From contig JAQFVV010000022.1 in the NCBI GenBank assembly GCA_028023455.1, positions 9,569,100 to 9,633,099 on the forward strand: a stretch of 64,000 bases of DNA, written 5' to 3'. The stretch comes from Epiperipatus broadwayi. Taxonomy: Eukaryota; Onychophora; Udeonychophora; Euonychophora; Peripatidae. Positions 48,992 through 60,244 of this stretch are shown here, in pieces. The notes under the pieces were generated by a model. It was not told where the DNA came from. It did no database searches and saw nothing but the letters and a program-made list of their open reading frames with translations. The position numbers and the translations under genes were made by a program. Position 1 is the first letter of the stretch. Each line of letters begins with the position of its first letter.

Positions 48992-49147
48992 TTTTTAGCA
49001 AAAGTATTTTATTGAACATATATGCATACACAATCTTATGTTTCAACTATCCTGCAGTCTTCTTCAGAATTCTGAAGAAGACTGCAAGATAGTTGAAACT
49101 TAAGATTGTATATGCATATATGTACAAAAAGATTCTTGCTAAAAAGT
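48992..49147. repeat. Long hairpin with hammerhead-core-like loop
   Basis: Arms of about 70 bp: 'tttcaactatcctgcagtct' / 'agactgcaagatagttgaaa', and outer 'tttttagcaaaag' / 'cttgctaaaaa'. CTGAAGA at 49072-49078 and GAAA at 49095-49098. Confidence 0.7.
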
Positions 49148-49350
49148 GTTTAAATTAATTGCATTAATATTAAATTGCTTTTTATTTTTGGACATGCAAT
49201 TATTTAGCTAAAATGTGCATGATGAACTATATTGCTTTGTCGTAAATCTGTTTTACATATGCAAATTTTACAGAAAGTGAATGATACATTTGAACTTCTT
49301 AGTTGTCTTTCATTGTTTAGTGAAGTAATAAATAATAAAGAGTATCAGAT
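49148..49350. other. AT-rich stretch without a recognisable gene
   Basis: Nothing recognised. Confidence 0.3.
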
Positions 49351-49354
49351 TCTA

Positions 49355-49480
49355 GAGTGTAGGATCCTAAGATTAATTCTAGTTCTAACACCTCTGGTGC
49401 TCGAACTGTGACTTCTGCTGCTTGAACTGCTTATGAAATCCCAAGCAATAAGGATATTAACTTATTTTATTTATTTTTGT
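49355..49480 (+). repeat. SINE family C, degenerate copy
   Basis: 'tctagagtgtaggatcctaa', 'ctgtgacttctgctgcttga', 'atcccaagcaataaggatat'. Body in family order. Confidence 0.5.
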
Positions 49481-49489
49481 TTCTTGGTT

Positions 49490-50095
49490 GATCCTAAAAT
49501 AGAATAATTTACTTATTTATATGTATGGTTAACAACTCACTATTACACTTACAGTTTATGACTGTAAATATTAGCAGCCCCCCCCCCTCAATATATGTAG
49601 TTATATGTTTGAAATATAAAAATCAGTTATTAATTATAAGATTTAGATAAGTAGAATAAGATGAAATGTTATAAAATGTGGATTACTATAATCCTTTATA
49701 AAAAGAATTGCAGTGCATTTGAAAAGACATTATAGTGTGATGACATCATATCTATCTGCCTGTCCCTAATTTTTGTTTGAAACTCAGCAGTAAAGCTTGA
49801 AAAAAAATTTAGTTTTCATACAGACTTAGAATATTTTTTGTAAGTTACTAGATCATGATTAACACAAACTAATCATCCAGTATTGCTTAATAATGGATTT
49901 TCTAGTTATTTTTAGCTTAAATGGTAATATTGTAAAAACATCCAACAATCACACTACCCAAGAATTGATAAGTTTGGTAAATATTGTCTTCACATTTATT
50001 GCTTTTAACTATGGAGAACTTTTTGGAGACCCCCCCCCACCTGTAGACTATTTAAAATTGTTTATCTTTTAATATATAGATCCCCTTTATCATTT
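49490..50095. other. AT-rich stretch with poly(C) tracts
   Basis: Ten C near 49578-49587 and nine C near 50031-50039; nothing coding. Confidence 0.4.
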
Positions 50096-50099
50096 AATG

Positions 50100-50212
50100 T
50101 AGTGTGGAATGGAAAGTTCCAGAACTCGAGATCCATGGATTACAACCCACCTGTGTCCCTTTCAATCTTTGAACAACTTGGGAATTTCCTAGAAATAAAT
50201 CATTTTTTATTA
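50100..50212 (+). repeat. SINE family C, degenerate copy
   Basis: 'gtggaatggaaagttccaga', 'actcgagatccatggattac' (B-box-like), 'ctgtgtccctttcaatcttt', 'cctagaaataaatcattttt'. Confidence 0.5.
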
Positions 50213-50259
50213 ATATTTATAAGTATATATGAATTTTATTAAATTTACATGTAAGGTTA

Positions 50260-50360
50260 ATATTTACTAAGGCAATAAACCTAAAGCTTGTGCAGTTAAA
50301 AATGCGAAGGTAGGGACCTCTACAGGTCTTAACCACAAGCTTACGCATTGGAAAAAAAAA
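50260..50360 (+). repeat. Conserved ~100-bp repeat with A tail and pseudoknot potential, copy 2
   Basis: Same repeat as 19169-19266. Here the pairings are perfect: GCTTGTG / CACAAGC (7 bp) interleaves with AATGCG / CGCATT (6 bp), and GACCT-ctac-AGGTC forms a hairpin between them. Ends in A9. Function unknown; could be a retrocopied small structured RNA. Confidence 0.68.
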
Positions 50361-50588
50361 GAGGGGAACTGAACTATAATAATTCATAACCTAATGAAAA
50401 ATAATTAATAGGCATTTATATATTTATTGAAAGTTACTTGTTATAAGTAAGCAAAATTTCGAAAGCAAATTTGTGTGACCCAAAAAAGATTTTAATTTCA
50501 TATACTGTATATATAATTTCAATGTAATTAAAAGTGTTTTTGTTTAATTTATATATTATTATTATTTACCATTATTATAATTTAAAAT

Positions 50589-51078
50589 TTACACACATAC
50601 ATACAAACATATATAAATAATAAAACATATATATATGTGTGTGTGTGTTAAACAGTGAGCATGCTTTGGAATTGCAATCATTTAGTTTAGAAAATTTGTT
50701 GTTACCATAAGACTGATGAGGTATAGTACCAGAAAGCGTGCTCAGCTATTACACATGTACACACAAACATATACGTATATAAATAATAAAAACATATATA
50801 TATATGTGGGGGTGTGTTAATTAGTGAGTATGCTTTGAAATTTCAATCATTTAATTTAGAAAATTTATTACCATGAGGCTGATGATGTATAGTACCAGAA
50901 AGCGTGCTCAGCTATTACACATGTACACACAAACATATACGTATATAAATAATAAAAACATATATATGTGGGGGGGTGTTAATTAGTGAGTATGCTTTAA
51001 AATTTCAATCATTTAATTTAGAAAATGTATTACCATGAGGCTGATGATGTATAGTACCAGAAAGTGTGCTCAGATATT
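50589..51078 (+). repeat. Three-copy 160-166-bp tandem repeat
   Basis: 'acaaacatat' starts align at about 50603, 50763 and 50929. Each unit has a (TA)/(GT) microsatellite, then 'gagyatgcttt', 'caatcattta', a CTGATGA ... GAAA motif, and 'gtgctcagctatta'. Units 2 and 3 are closest. 'gagyatgcttt' can pair with 'aaagygtgctc' in all three, with G-T wobbles compensating. Non-coding. Confidence 0.85.
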
Positions 51079-51960
51079 AAGATTTATTTTTAAGATTGGT
51101 TCTACGTTTAACACACATATGTATATGTGTTTATTATTTACAATTTTAAAACATAGTTTATTTATTTATATGCCTAAATTTATTATTAGGAGTATAGTCT
51201 ATCAAACCCATAATCTAGGATCAAATCCAAAATATAACTGAAAACTTTATTTAGGTAATTATGAATTTTTCAATCACATTACAAACTTTTATGTTGATTA
51301 ATAACAGCTTCTCCAGCTTAGACGATAGGATTAAAAATAGGAATTACTCTCCATTCTAGTGTAAGCTTGTGTAAACACTGATTATCCTAGCTGGACATAA
51401 CATTTTGAACATTGATAATTCAATCTTCTTTCCTCAGACTGATTTTTGCCTTTTGATTTTATCAGTGAGACTTAGGATTCAAAGTTGGAAGGAATGCAGA
51501 CATGAGGTCAACAATCACCTTTAACTCCAATTTATTTATTAGCATGATTTAGGTTCAAATCTTATGCTAATTCAAATTTTCAGCTTGATCAATAAAATGG
51601 AGCTAAAGATGGTTGCTGGACATGTAACTGTATTCTTTACAATTTGGAATCCTGTGCCTTGTTAATAAAAATGAAATCAGAAACTAATCTAAGTTGGGAT
51701 TAAAAACTAAATGTAGATACTTTATGTGCATCTGTTAATCGCTTATTACCCAAGATTACCTTAGAGGTTATTACAAGAGAGGAATGCTCTTGTTTTACTT
51801 TTTTTATTCATAGCTATCTAAGTAGTTATCTACTATGGATTGATAAATGACTATCTAGCCATTTTAATAGTAATGCTATGCAATTTCATTGAGAATCTAT
51901 ATTGATTAGCTAGAATCAATGTTTTTACCATTATATACATGTATGTTTAAATGTGATATA
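51079..51960. other. AT-rich stretch with weak repeat traces
   Basis: 51330-51380 ('tactctccattctagtgtaa') recalls family 3 hairpin arms, and 51470-51500 recalls the 16.1-kb block. Nothing coding. Confidence 0.35.
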
Positions 51961-51963
51961 TAT

Positions 51964-52335
51964 ATATATGGAAATATTGAATGTGTGGAGTAAACCACTT
52001 AAATCAACTTAATTAGAAAGCACTTAATCTAGAACAACTACACCAGGTCAAGAGTCAAATTAAACTGATTGACTGATGCATCCAAAAGGAGGGGGAATGA
52101 ATTTTCCAGGTAATCCTAGATATGATCATGCTAAAGGTGGCATATCTTTCTTAATTTTTACTTGGAAGATATCTGCCATTATTTGTAATATTATCCTCCT
52201 TTTGGATGCATCATTCTAGCAGTTTACTTTGTCTCTTGTCCTGGGACAGTTGTTCTAGGTTAAGTGCTTTCTAATTAAGTTGATTTAAATGGATTACTCG
52301 ACACATTCAAGATTTCCATATAAACATTCATTAAA
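51964..52335. repeat. Inverted-repeat (MITE-like) element
   Basis: Outer arms 'acttaaatcaacttaattag' / 'ctaattaagttgatttaaat', 'aaagcactt' / 'aagtgcttt'. Inner arms 'gatgcatccaaaaggagg' / 'cctccttttggatgcatc'. Edges 'atatggaaat' / 'atttccatat'. Perhaps related to the 10.1-kb element. No target duplication resolved. Confidence 0.7.
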
Positions 52336-54180
52336 AATATTGTATTGCTATATATATATTGTATTTCATATATTTTTTATAGCAATGGCCATTTCTATTT
52401 TATTCATTCTGTATCATTTATTCTTACTTCTATACATTATATAAAATAGCATATAAAATATCTAATACATATCTTTTCATCTATATTTTTTACATTTTAT
52501 TTGAGTAACACTTTTATATAAAATTAGTGAACCAATTTTATTTACAATATATATAATGTAAGTAACTTTTCTATGAATTATTTAATTATATGCTGCTTAC
52601 ATTATTTATTATGTACATTTTACTTTTTTATTTTACACTTTCTGCATTATTTATTATATATGTCTCATATTATTTATTTTATTGCATTATTCAGTACATG
52701 CTTTTTCATTCCTCATTTATCACTGGTATTTATTATATAGTTCAAATTTTACAATATCTTTTTTTTTTTGAGTGATGCATTCACATTATTGAAACTTATA
52801 ATAGATGGCTCTGGAGTAAAGTGAATTTAGTTAAATTACTTGCTACTTTTAATGCAGATATCTCCCTTATAAACTGATATGATTAAATCAAAAGCTTTTT
52901 TTAATCTTATAGATACAACCTTCTACTAAATCTGAGCTTAGAATCCATATGTGAATTGAAGTGGTTCCTCTATGAACTTAAAATTAAAGCCAAAATATTT
53001 ATAATATCAAACCCTTAATTAATTCAATTTTTTTTTTTTTATAATAGCTTTTAAAATTTAAATATAAACATTTAAAATATCAAAAAATTGTTAACATTAT
53101 TTTTAAATTTTATTTCATAACTTTAAAAAAATAATATTAATTCTGCAGTTATCCTGTATGATTTGGTAAGATAGTAATGTTGCAGACTGGAGAGTAAAGT
53201 CTATACATCTTGGCAAGTGTTGCTATTTCTGACATATACACTTTTCATGAATTTTCAAGCAATGAAGTCATTCAAATATTTGTTTATTTAATCCCACAGT
53301 TGTACTGAATTGCATCACTCATTCAATAATTACTAGGAAAGAATATTTGTTGTATGTGTTGTTTTTATGTAGAATACATTGTTTGTGTATGACGTCACTA
53401 TAATATTTAACCCTCCCATTGTGGTCTTTCTTTATTTTGTCAAAATGATATAATAATGTAAATCCGTCCGCCATCGTTAATATATAAAACATATCAATCA
53501 ACTAATCTGATTGTGTGTGTAGAAAAATAAAATATTTTACTGCAATTTTTATATAAATATATCCTTATAGGTAATACAAAATTATTTTGAAAATAATAAT
53601 GTTTTCAAAATGTTATAAATAATAAAAAATATTACAATTTTAGCTTCAAAAAAAAAAATGTACTGCTAGAAGAAAACATATAACTTGATAAAAAATAACT
53701 ATGGTACATATTTTCTTTTAACGATAAATAGAAATATATATATCTTTATTTTTAAAATGTTATGATTGTATGCTCCTTATATCTAATTATACGTAAAACT
53801 TAAACATACATACAATAATTTATATATTATAATTTTAAATAATTGCAAATAGCTACTTCTTTTGCTTTTTATACACATTAAAGTGATTCATTGAAACTAC
53901 TGGTTTCTTGTATAAATTCGTTTTTGCTATTATGTAAATGCAATATTTTTAAAAATATTAAAGGCTCTATCTATTTAGCCTAAACTGTAACTAAAACTGA
54001 CTGTTTTTGTATGAGTAAATTTGTCTATGAAAATCAGAAGCAAAACAAATGCTCTCCAGGATATGTTCAGTGGAAACACTTGAAGGATGCAGTGCAGCAC
54101 CTCTATGAAGATTTTCTTATCATAGCAATGAAAGGGCCAACACATCATGAACTGCTAATAGAAAAGACATGTTAAAAACA
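52336..54180. other. Long AT-rich stretch without a recognisable gene
   Basis: The patch at 53385-53500 is GC-richer ('cgtccgccatcgtt') but has no readable conserved frame. Confidence 0.4.
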
Positions 54181-54299
54181 TTCTTATTACATATGCATTA
54201 ATACTCTACATAAATGATTCCAGATCAAGTATACTTATCCAAACTCCCAATTAATTTACAGCTACTGCTTGTCTTTAATTAGGAATATCCAATTTTGAA

Positions 54300-55899
54300 C
54301 TTGTACAATCAGGAACTGGTCTTGTGAAATGGATATAGTTCTATCACCTATTGTTTACTGAATCCTCAAGCTTATAAAAATAGTCCTGGAATAACAACAA
54401 TGGGTATTTGGACAAGATTAACACACAAATTACTAAACAAACTCAACAGAGAGAGGTTTGTATCTAATATACTCTGCATAAACTGGAATAAACTTTTCTC
54501 TAAATCAGAATACCTCCAGGTCTATCTCCCACCTTCTTCTCTGCCTCGAATTTTTGCTAACGTGAAATTTCATAAGCCAGATGCACCCCTTAGGCTTATG
54601 CTTGATTTCAGAGCAGCTCACTATTTTAACACTTCTATCATAATTAATCGATAGTATATAGATGAATTAGGATTCAAAACATATAGCATCAAATCATCGT
54701 TCAAGTTCATAGACAAAATCAAAAATGCAGTTGTACATCCAACATTTAAAATTGCATCATTAGATATCACGGAACTTTACAGGTCTGTTTATCATAAACA
54801 ATCCATTGAATTAATCAGCCAAGAAATGACAGCTAAGAACTTCTCAGGCAATCGTCATTGATTTTTTAAAATGGCTAGATGTGAATATAATCGCTATATT
54901 TAAAAATAAATGTTTTTGCATGCATAATGGTTGACCTATGGGCCTCCCACTCAGCGGCATAATATCTAGTATCGTTCTCAACCATTTTGAACAGCAAATC
55001 TTGCCTACACACTTTAATGGCATACCTGATATCATATATACATGCTATGTTGACAACATATACAAAATAACTTGCAGAATCTCACCAAGCTAACTTTACC
55101 GTAGTTTGGGAAAACCCACAACAGGAAGTTAAATACTCAGATATTAGCATTAGTAGAGATACACATTAGCTGGATTACCAAATGGCAGTAAAACCTGTGA
55201 AAGTTAAAAGCATAATTTCATCCTGACTCTTATGCACCCCAAACTCACAAATTTGCAGCTCTCTTATCATTTCTCTTCAGGAACCACTCCTTATGCAAAT
55301 ATGAGGTTGACATGAGAGACAATCTAACCCACTATATAGATGATCTCATCAATATAGGACACATCAACAAAAAGTCGATCAATTTTTCTATAAAATAAAT
55401 CATCAACAAAAGAAAGTAAACAAAACACGCATTGTTATTCCATACATCAACTCATTATCTAAACAAATAATCAATAAACTTTTCAATAAATTCAAAATTG
55501 TTTTTTATTTACCCCCCTCCACCAATAGATTAATTAATAATACTAAGGACAGAATAATACCCAAATTGACTTCTCACATCGTATACAAAATCACCTGCCC
55601 TCATAATAATTATCACACCACCTATTATGGTGAAACCAAGGCAAATATTGCAATCAGATTATCTCAGCACAAATACTTATGTAATAGAACCAAAACCAAG
55701 GCACTGGATAATTCAGTATTTGCCAAACATGAAGAAATCACTGGCCACCTTTTTTAACCATCAGCAGTGAGTGTTGTTTGTACGGAGAGAAACGATGCAA
55801 AACACAAGGTTAAAGAGGCTTGCTACATAACAAGTGATCCTGCAGCAATTAACAGAAAAGAAACTTACTTCTTCATATCAAGAAAGTGGACATTGTAAA
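54300..55899 (+). pseudogene. Penelope-like retroelement: reverse transcriptase + GIY-YIG endonuclease, decayed
   Basis: The best-preserved element here. Blocks in order: PSSLPRIFANVKFHKPDAPL ('P..Y..PK.HKP..PLRPI' of PLE RT); after a TAG, in the same frame, SIKSSFKFIDKIKN and IASLDITELYRSVYHKQS (motif A, 'SFDV.SLYTN'). A frameshift near 54860 leads to NGPMGLPLSG-type text (a stop lies between NG and PM; motif B), then YVDN at about 55040 in place of catalytic YVDD. After 55430: IPYINSLSKQIINKLFNKFK, the KDRIIPKLTSHIVYKITCPH linker, and the GIY-YIG core TYYGETKANIAIRLSQHK. A final ACYITSDPAAINRKETYF leads to TAA at 55897-55899. Full PLE domain order, but inactive. Confidence 0.85.
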
Positions 55900-56929
55900 T
55901 GAAGTCCTCAAATTTACATATATTTGCATGTCATATGCATTATAGATATTTTCTCATTACATGCCTAGCTATGAAAATGGTAGTACGTATTTCTCAAAAG
56001 CTTTTACCTTAATATACAATTAAATTTAAAGCTTCATTGTATGTGTGCAAAGCACTTATAGATTTATATATGTCACTGAACTAAAACCTTATTTATTTCA
56101 AAAACAAATACAGTGATGCAAATGTTAAATACTTTTAGTATTTGCTGCAAGTATTGTTTTATAAAATCCCGAGAAATGGAATGATATACAATACCCTTCT
56201 TATGACAATAGCTGCAGTAAACTATATTTATAAAAAAAAAAATTAAATAAAAAATTCTAAAATTATTAAAAAAACTCATAAAAATGCATGTGTATTTTAT
56301 TTGTCTGCTTAGCGGCAGCTATTTTCTTGTCTCATAACTACACTTTTTAAGTCTTATGCCTAGAATTCTCATAGTCATTTAATCATGTTTTGCATACTAC
56401 ATTTCTTTGCTAGATTTTAACAGGTTCAAAATTTGTTTGCTATTACAATATGGTAATTCTTCTGAGCCTTAGAGAAGTTGTGAAGTGCTTCCTTTTCTGA
56501 GAGAAAATATAAACGATTGATTTAGTTTAAAATGTTTGCTGCAATTGGATGAATATATAATAAGCTTGGATCAGCAATTGTGAAATAAGAAATAGAATTT
56601 TTGTTGGTCTACTTGTGCTTTTTAACTTATAAAATTTAAATCCACAAATATGATAAATTTTAAATAAAGATTGAGAAAACATTAAATTTATGAATTTATT
56701 TATTTTACCTATTAAAATATAATAAGCAACTTGTAAAAATTCCAACCAGAAGATAAATATACTAGTGGCCTTATTAAGGTGTTTAAGTACAGTGCTTAAC
56801 TATAGATTTGATAGGTATTGACTACATAGTTCAAGGTTTGTGTTTGTTCATATCTACATATGTCACTTGCTATTAAATAGAATTTTTGAATTAAATGAAC
56901 ACTACAATAAAGGGATCTCCCTGAATCGG
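55900..56929. other. AT-rich stretch without a recognisable gene
   Basis: Probably includes the 3' untranslated part of the PLE just after 55.9 kb. Nothing else recognised. Confidence 0.4.
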
Positions 56930-56943
56930 TATCTTAATAACAT

Positions 56944-57121
56944 CACATGATTTCTAGGTGCAGTGTTCTCAGCTCCTCACTGACAAAGGCCACAAGCCAG
57001 AAACTAGTCTGGGAATATTGGATGAGTACGCACTAGATAAGGATTTTATTAACAAGCCTTCTGGCATACATTGAATACACTGGCTTGCACTGAGTGGCAC
57101 TACTGTATAGAGAGTTTTGCC
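56944..57121 (-). mobile_element. Family 1 hairpin element, copy 9
   Basis: Tail reduced to 'cacatgatttctagg' on the left, then 'ggccacaagccagaaactag' and the right arm 'gcactactgtatagagagtt'. Internal deletion. A perfect 14-bp target duplication, tatcttaataacat, lies at 56930-56943 and 57122-57135. Confidence 0.87.
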
Positions 57122-57135
57122 TATCTTAATAACAT

Positions 57136-57770
57136 TTAGAAAGATCAAATTCAGTTTGTTTTACTCTTGAATTTGGAACCAGAAATTTTTAGGAACCTCA
57201 TAAGAAATACATTTTTTATATCAAAATTCTTTATAATATTGAAATACAAAAAAATAATGTTATATTGGATATAGTGGGTAATTGTAGGGAGCTTGAAAGT
57301 CTGGGTTCAAATCTCTTTTAATAAGAAAATTATTTATTTATACATTTCTGGTTAACATCCTGTGAGGGCATTTTAATTTGAGTTTATTTGTAGAGATGAG
57401 AAAAATAGAATTGTTTGTATATATATTCAATGTTCTGGTTCAAAGAATAGTGACTCTATAGCTTGCTTGGAAATCTTTCAACTATCTAAAAAATTTGAAT
57501 TCTATTGAAGTTTGAATTCCAGATCATTGACTTAAAATATTAATGCATATACTAAAATTATATAGCTGTATATAGTAGGTAGCAAAACATCTATCAGTAG
57601 TATAAAGTTATCAATGAGTGTTTATTAGCATAACTTATGACCGATCAAGAATGAGCACAAACTGAATGTTTTTAATCTTATTCTATTTTGATGCAAATAA
57701 CTACAAAATCCTACTCAGTATATATAATATGTAATACACTTCCTTAATCAATGGGAAAAATCAAATGGCT
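57136..57770. other. AT-rich stretch with a family P end fragment
   Basis: 57283-57325 ('gagcttgaaagtctgggttc', 'aaatctctttta') is the B-box-like end of a family P unit. Otherwise nothing. Confidence 0.4.
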
Positions 57771-57774
57771 TTAT

Positions 57775-57885
57775 TTCTTAGAAGTTTAACCACCAGAAGT
57801 GACAGAGCTGTGATGTCATATATGGATCATGAGTTCCACAATCAGCTACTCTATCACTGCATCAAACAATACAGGGTACTATCCT
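57775..57885 (-). repeat. SINE family C, degenerate copy
   Basis: The reverse complement has 'gtttgatgcagtgatagagt' (A-box-like), 'gtggaactcatgatccatat' and 'ctctgtcacttctggtggtt'. Confidence 0.5.
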
Positions 57886-57889
57886 TAGT

Positions 57890-58389
57890 TATCAGAAATG
57901 ATAATGAACTCATTTAGAAACTCATTATTTAAATTTTAGAATAAAGATTAAATGTTAAAGTTTATGATGTTACTATAAATATTAAGATACTTGAGAAATT
58001 TTGTATTAAGAAATGGTGAGTATATTTCCATTCCCAAATTTTAAAGAGATTCAATCTCAAGGGACTACAATTTCTAAATAAAAAAGAGCAATGGCCACAA
58101 ATCAATCTGGGAGTAAAGAAAGATCTAATAGGATTAAATATTTGTTAATTTCTTTTGCTGCCTGTAGAGGTCTCTCATTTGAACTATAATTCAAAAGCAG
58201 ATATAAATGAGCAATCAAAATTTGTAGTAGTGATTTGTTTTGGATATCCTTAATATAATTCTGTTTTAAAGAGCATTTATTTTCTTAAATACTTTTTTTT
58301 TGCTTATAAGGTAATACATAATTTACTTATACTGAATGTTTGCCTTGGAAATAGATTACATCATATTACAAGTTCAGCCCATTCCTTTC
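57890..58389. other. AT-rich stretch without a recognisable gene
   Basis: Nothing recognised. Confidence 0.3.
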
Positions 58390-58930
58390 CTCTTAATATA
58401 TATATGGATACGTAATGGTCCAATAATATGAGGGATTAAATTGACAAATTGTTTACATGTATATGACTATAATATCAAATCCAATAAGGGCTTTGAATAC
58501 TTTATCATTGTTTTTTCAATGAAATAGATGGCTGAATAGTTGGAGAGGTGAGAAGATTGAAACCTGTCCAGTAAAGTTTAAGGAATTGCTATCTTATTAT
58601 AAACTGAGTACTGATAGTATATAGATATATTGCAAAGAAATCAAGTCATACATCATGTTACTTAATTTAATAAGCTTGTATTAACAAATATCTGGGGATA
58701 GGGATATTTGAAAAAGATTGTTAGGAGCTATTAAGGCTCATTATATAACATATAACATATATATATGGGAGATTATAATCTATTTCAACTGATGAAAGCT
58801 GGTTCTGCATGAAGTACATATATTGGGAATCATCTATTTTTTCACATGTATGTGGTTATGTGTATCTGTTGCTTGAGATAGAATAGAGGATGAATACAGA
58901 CTGAAAATCCAAAGTTCAAATCCCTCTACT
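58390..58930 (+). repeat. Family P single unit with an internal insertion
   Basis: 'ggctttgaatactttatcat', 'aactgagtactgatagtata', then an inserted block (about 58622-58750, shared in part with 18.66-18.82 kb), then 'gggagattataatctatttc', 'gctggttctgcatgaagtac', ending 'ccaaagttcaaatccctcta' (B-box-like). Confidence 0.6.
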
Positions 58931-59164
58931 TAAATACTCTCTATAGCCTTTGGTAATTAAAACGCTAAATTAAATATGCATCTTAATAATATATATTTTA
59001 TATCATAGTTCTGTCTCTAAATGTGGGATGAGAGTAAATTTTTGTAATAATGGTAAACAATGGATAACAGTCATTATGTCCTGGTTATAGTATCTGATTG
59101 CTTAGATAAGCCAACCTGCTTTTAGACAGAGAATTTAGCATAAATACATAAAAGAAAAAAAAAT

Positions 59165-59292
59165 GTATAGTTCATTGCTTGGGAAGTTATAAATAATTTG
59201 AGCGCTGAAAGTGTTCAAAATGGACCATGATGAATTTTAGCTCTAAAGTCTGTCACTCTTGTATTGCATCAAACTGTACCAGTATAAATACA
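59165..59292 (-). repeat. SINE family C, degenerate copy
   Basis: The reverse complement has 'ggtacagtttgatgcaatac', 'gagtgacagactttagagct' and 'cttcccaagcaatgaactat'. Confidence 0.5.
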
Positions 59293-60084
59293 TATTCAGA
59301 ATTAAAATGGATTTTTTTTTTAAATTATAATCTTAAATTTTAATACAGTCTGCTAGTACAGCATTTTTGAATTCATAAAACAATTCAAAACATTTATAAA
59401 AGAGAGATTTTTTTTTAAGGAAATGCAAAGTTTTTTTTACGTATGTTGCTTGAACAATATTTTGAATTATTCAAAAGATGGAGGACACTGGAAAAAAACA
59501 AGCTGCTGCAGGAAAACAAGATAGTTTCAGTCAAAAGGAAAAATCATCAATATTTAGTCTATGAAAGAAAGCTTATGTTGGAGCAAACTACTTTTCACTT
59601 TAAAAAAGAAATCATTATTTTTTTTAAATTTAAACCAACAAAAAAATATAGTATGGATTTTATTAAACTCATTTAATGAGATTCTTTTTAAGAAAAGGCA
59701 GAGAGAGATGGGAGATTAAAAAAAAAAAGTTTAATAATGTATTTTCTTTTTATAAAAATATATACTTTAATTTATTTTTTTTACAAATAATGTTCAGCTC
59801 AACTCATAACTATATATAAATTACCTTATTAATAGTAACCCAGATATCCTTCCGCTTAAGAAGAATTATTTTCCATTAGCCATATTGTATATTCATCCGA
59901 TGCCCTGTGTGGCTTCGTGCGGCAAAAGGAATAAATTGAAGAACTAAAAGTTCCTAAATCAAGATTTAAACTGTCATATGGTGCTATAAATTATATGAGC
60001 TTCTAAAAAATTAAACGTTTGTTTATAATTTTTTATATGATAAAATAGTCCATTAGAACTAGATTCCAATATAATTTTTTTTTC
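59293..60084. other. AT-rich stretch; one Lys-rich small frame of unknown meaning
   Basis: A 77-codon frame at 59443-59676 is rich in Lys, Glu and Phe and predicted helical, but matches no family and is in AT-driven sequence. Probably not a gene. Confidence 0.25.
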
Positions 60085-60189
60085 CATATGTCATAGCATC
60101 GGCCGGAAGGCGAACCCGCAACAACCGTCTGCAACCAACTGCTTGCTTGCAAGGCGGTTGCGCTGACCTATCGACTAACAACGCTTGAC
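60085..60189 (-). repeat. tRNA-derived SINE (Ala/Gly-like head)
   Basis: The reverse complement reads 'caagcgttgttagtcgatag', 'gtcagcgcaaccgccttgca', a short duplication in the anticodon arm, 'gcgggttcgccttccggcc', 'gatgctatgacatatgg' and an A tail. Same family as 28.5 and 40.9 kb. Confidence 0.8.
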
Positions 60190-60244
60190 AGTATTATATT
60201 TTTACACTAAAGAAACACAGAAAACAGTTTGTAAGTAGCAACAA

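Noticed and set aside
50260-50360. HDV-like ribozyme
   Set aside because: The strand order of the two interleaved stems fits, but the joining segment before the last strand is only three bases, with no fourth stem and no placed catalytic C, so a pseudoknot is as far as the sequence allows.
50589-51078. CRISPR array
   Set aside because: Three 160-166-bp units in direct tandem without short repeats and unique spacers; the rest of the window is animal-type DNA.
59443-59676. 77-codon Lys-rich frame as a gene
   Set aside because: Composition follows local A richness and there is no domain, splice or conservation evidence.
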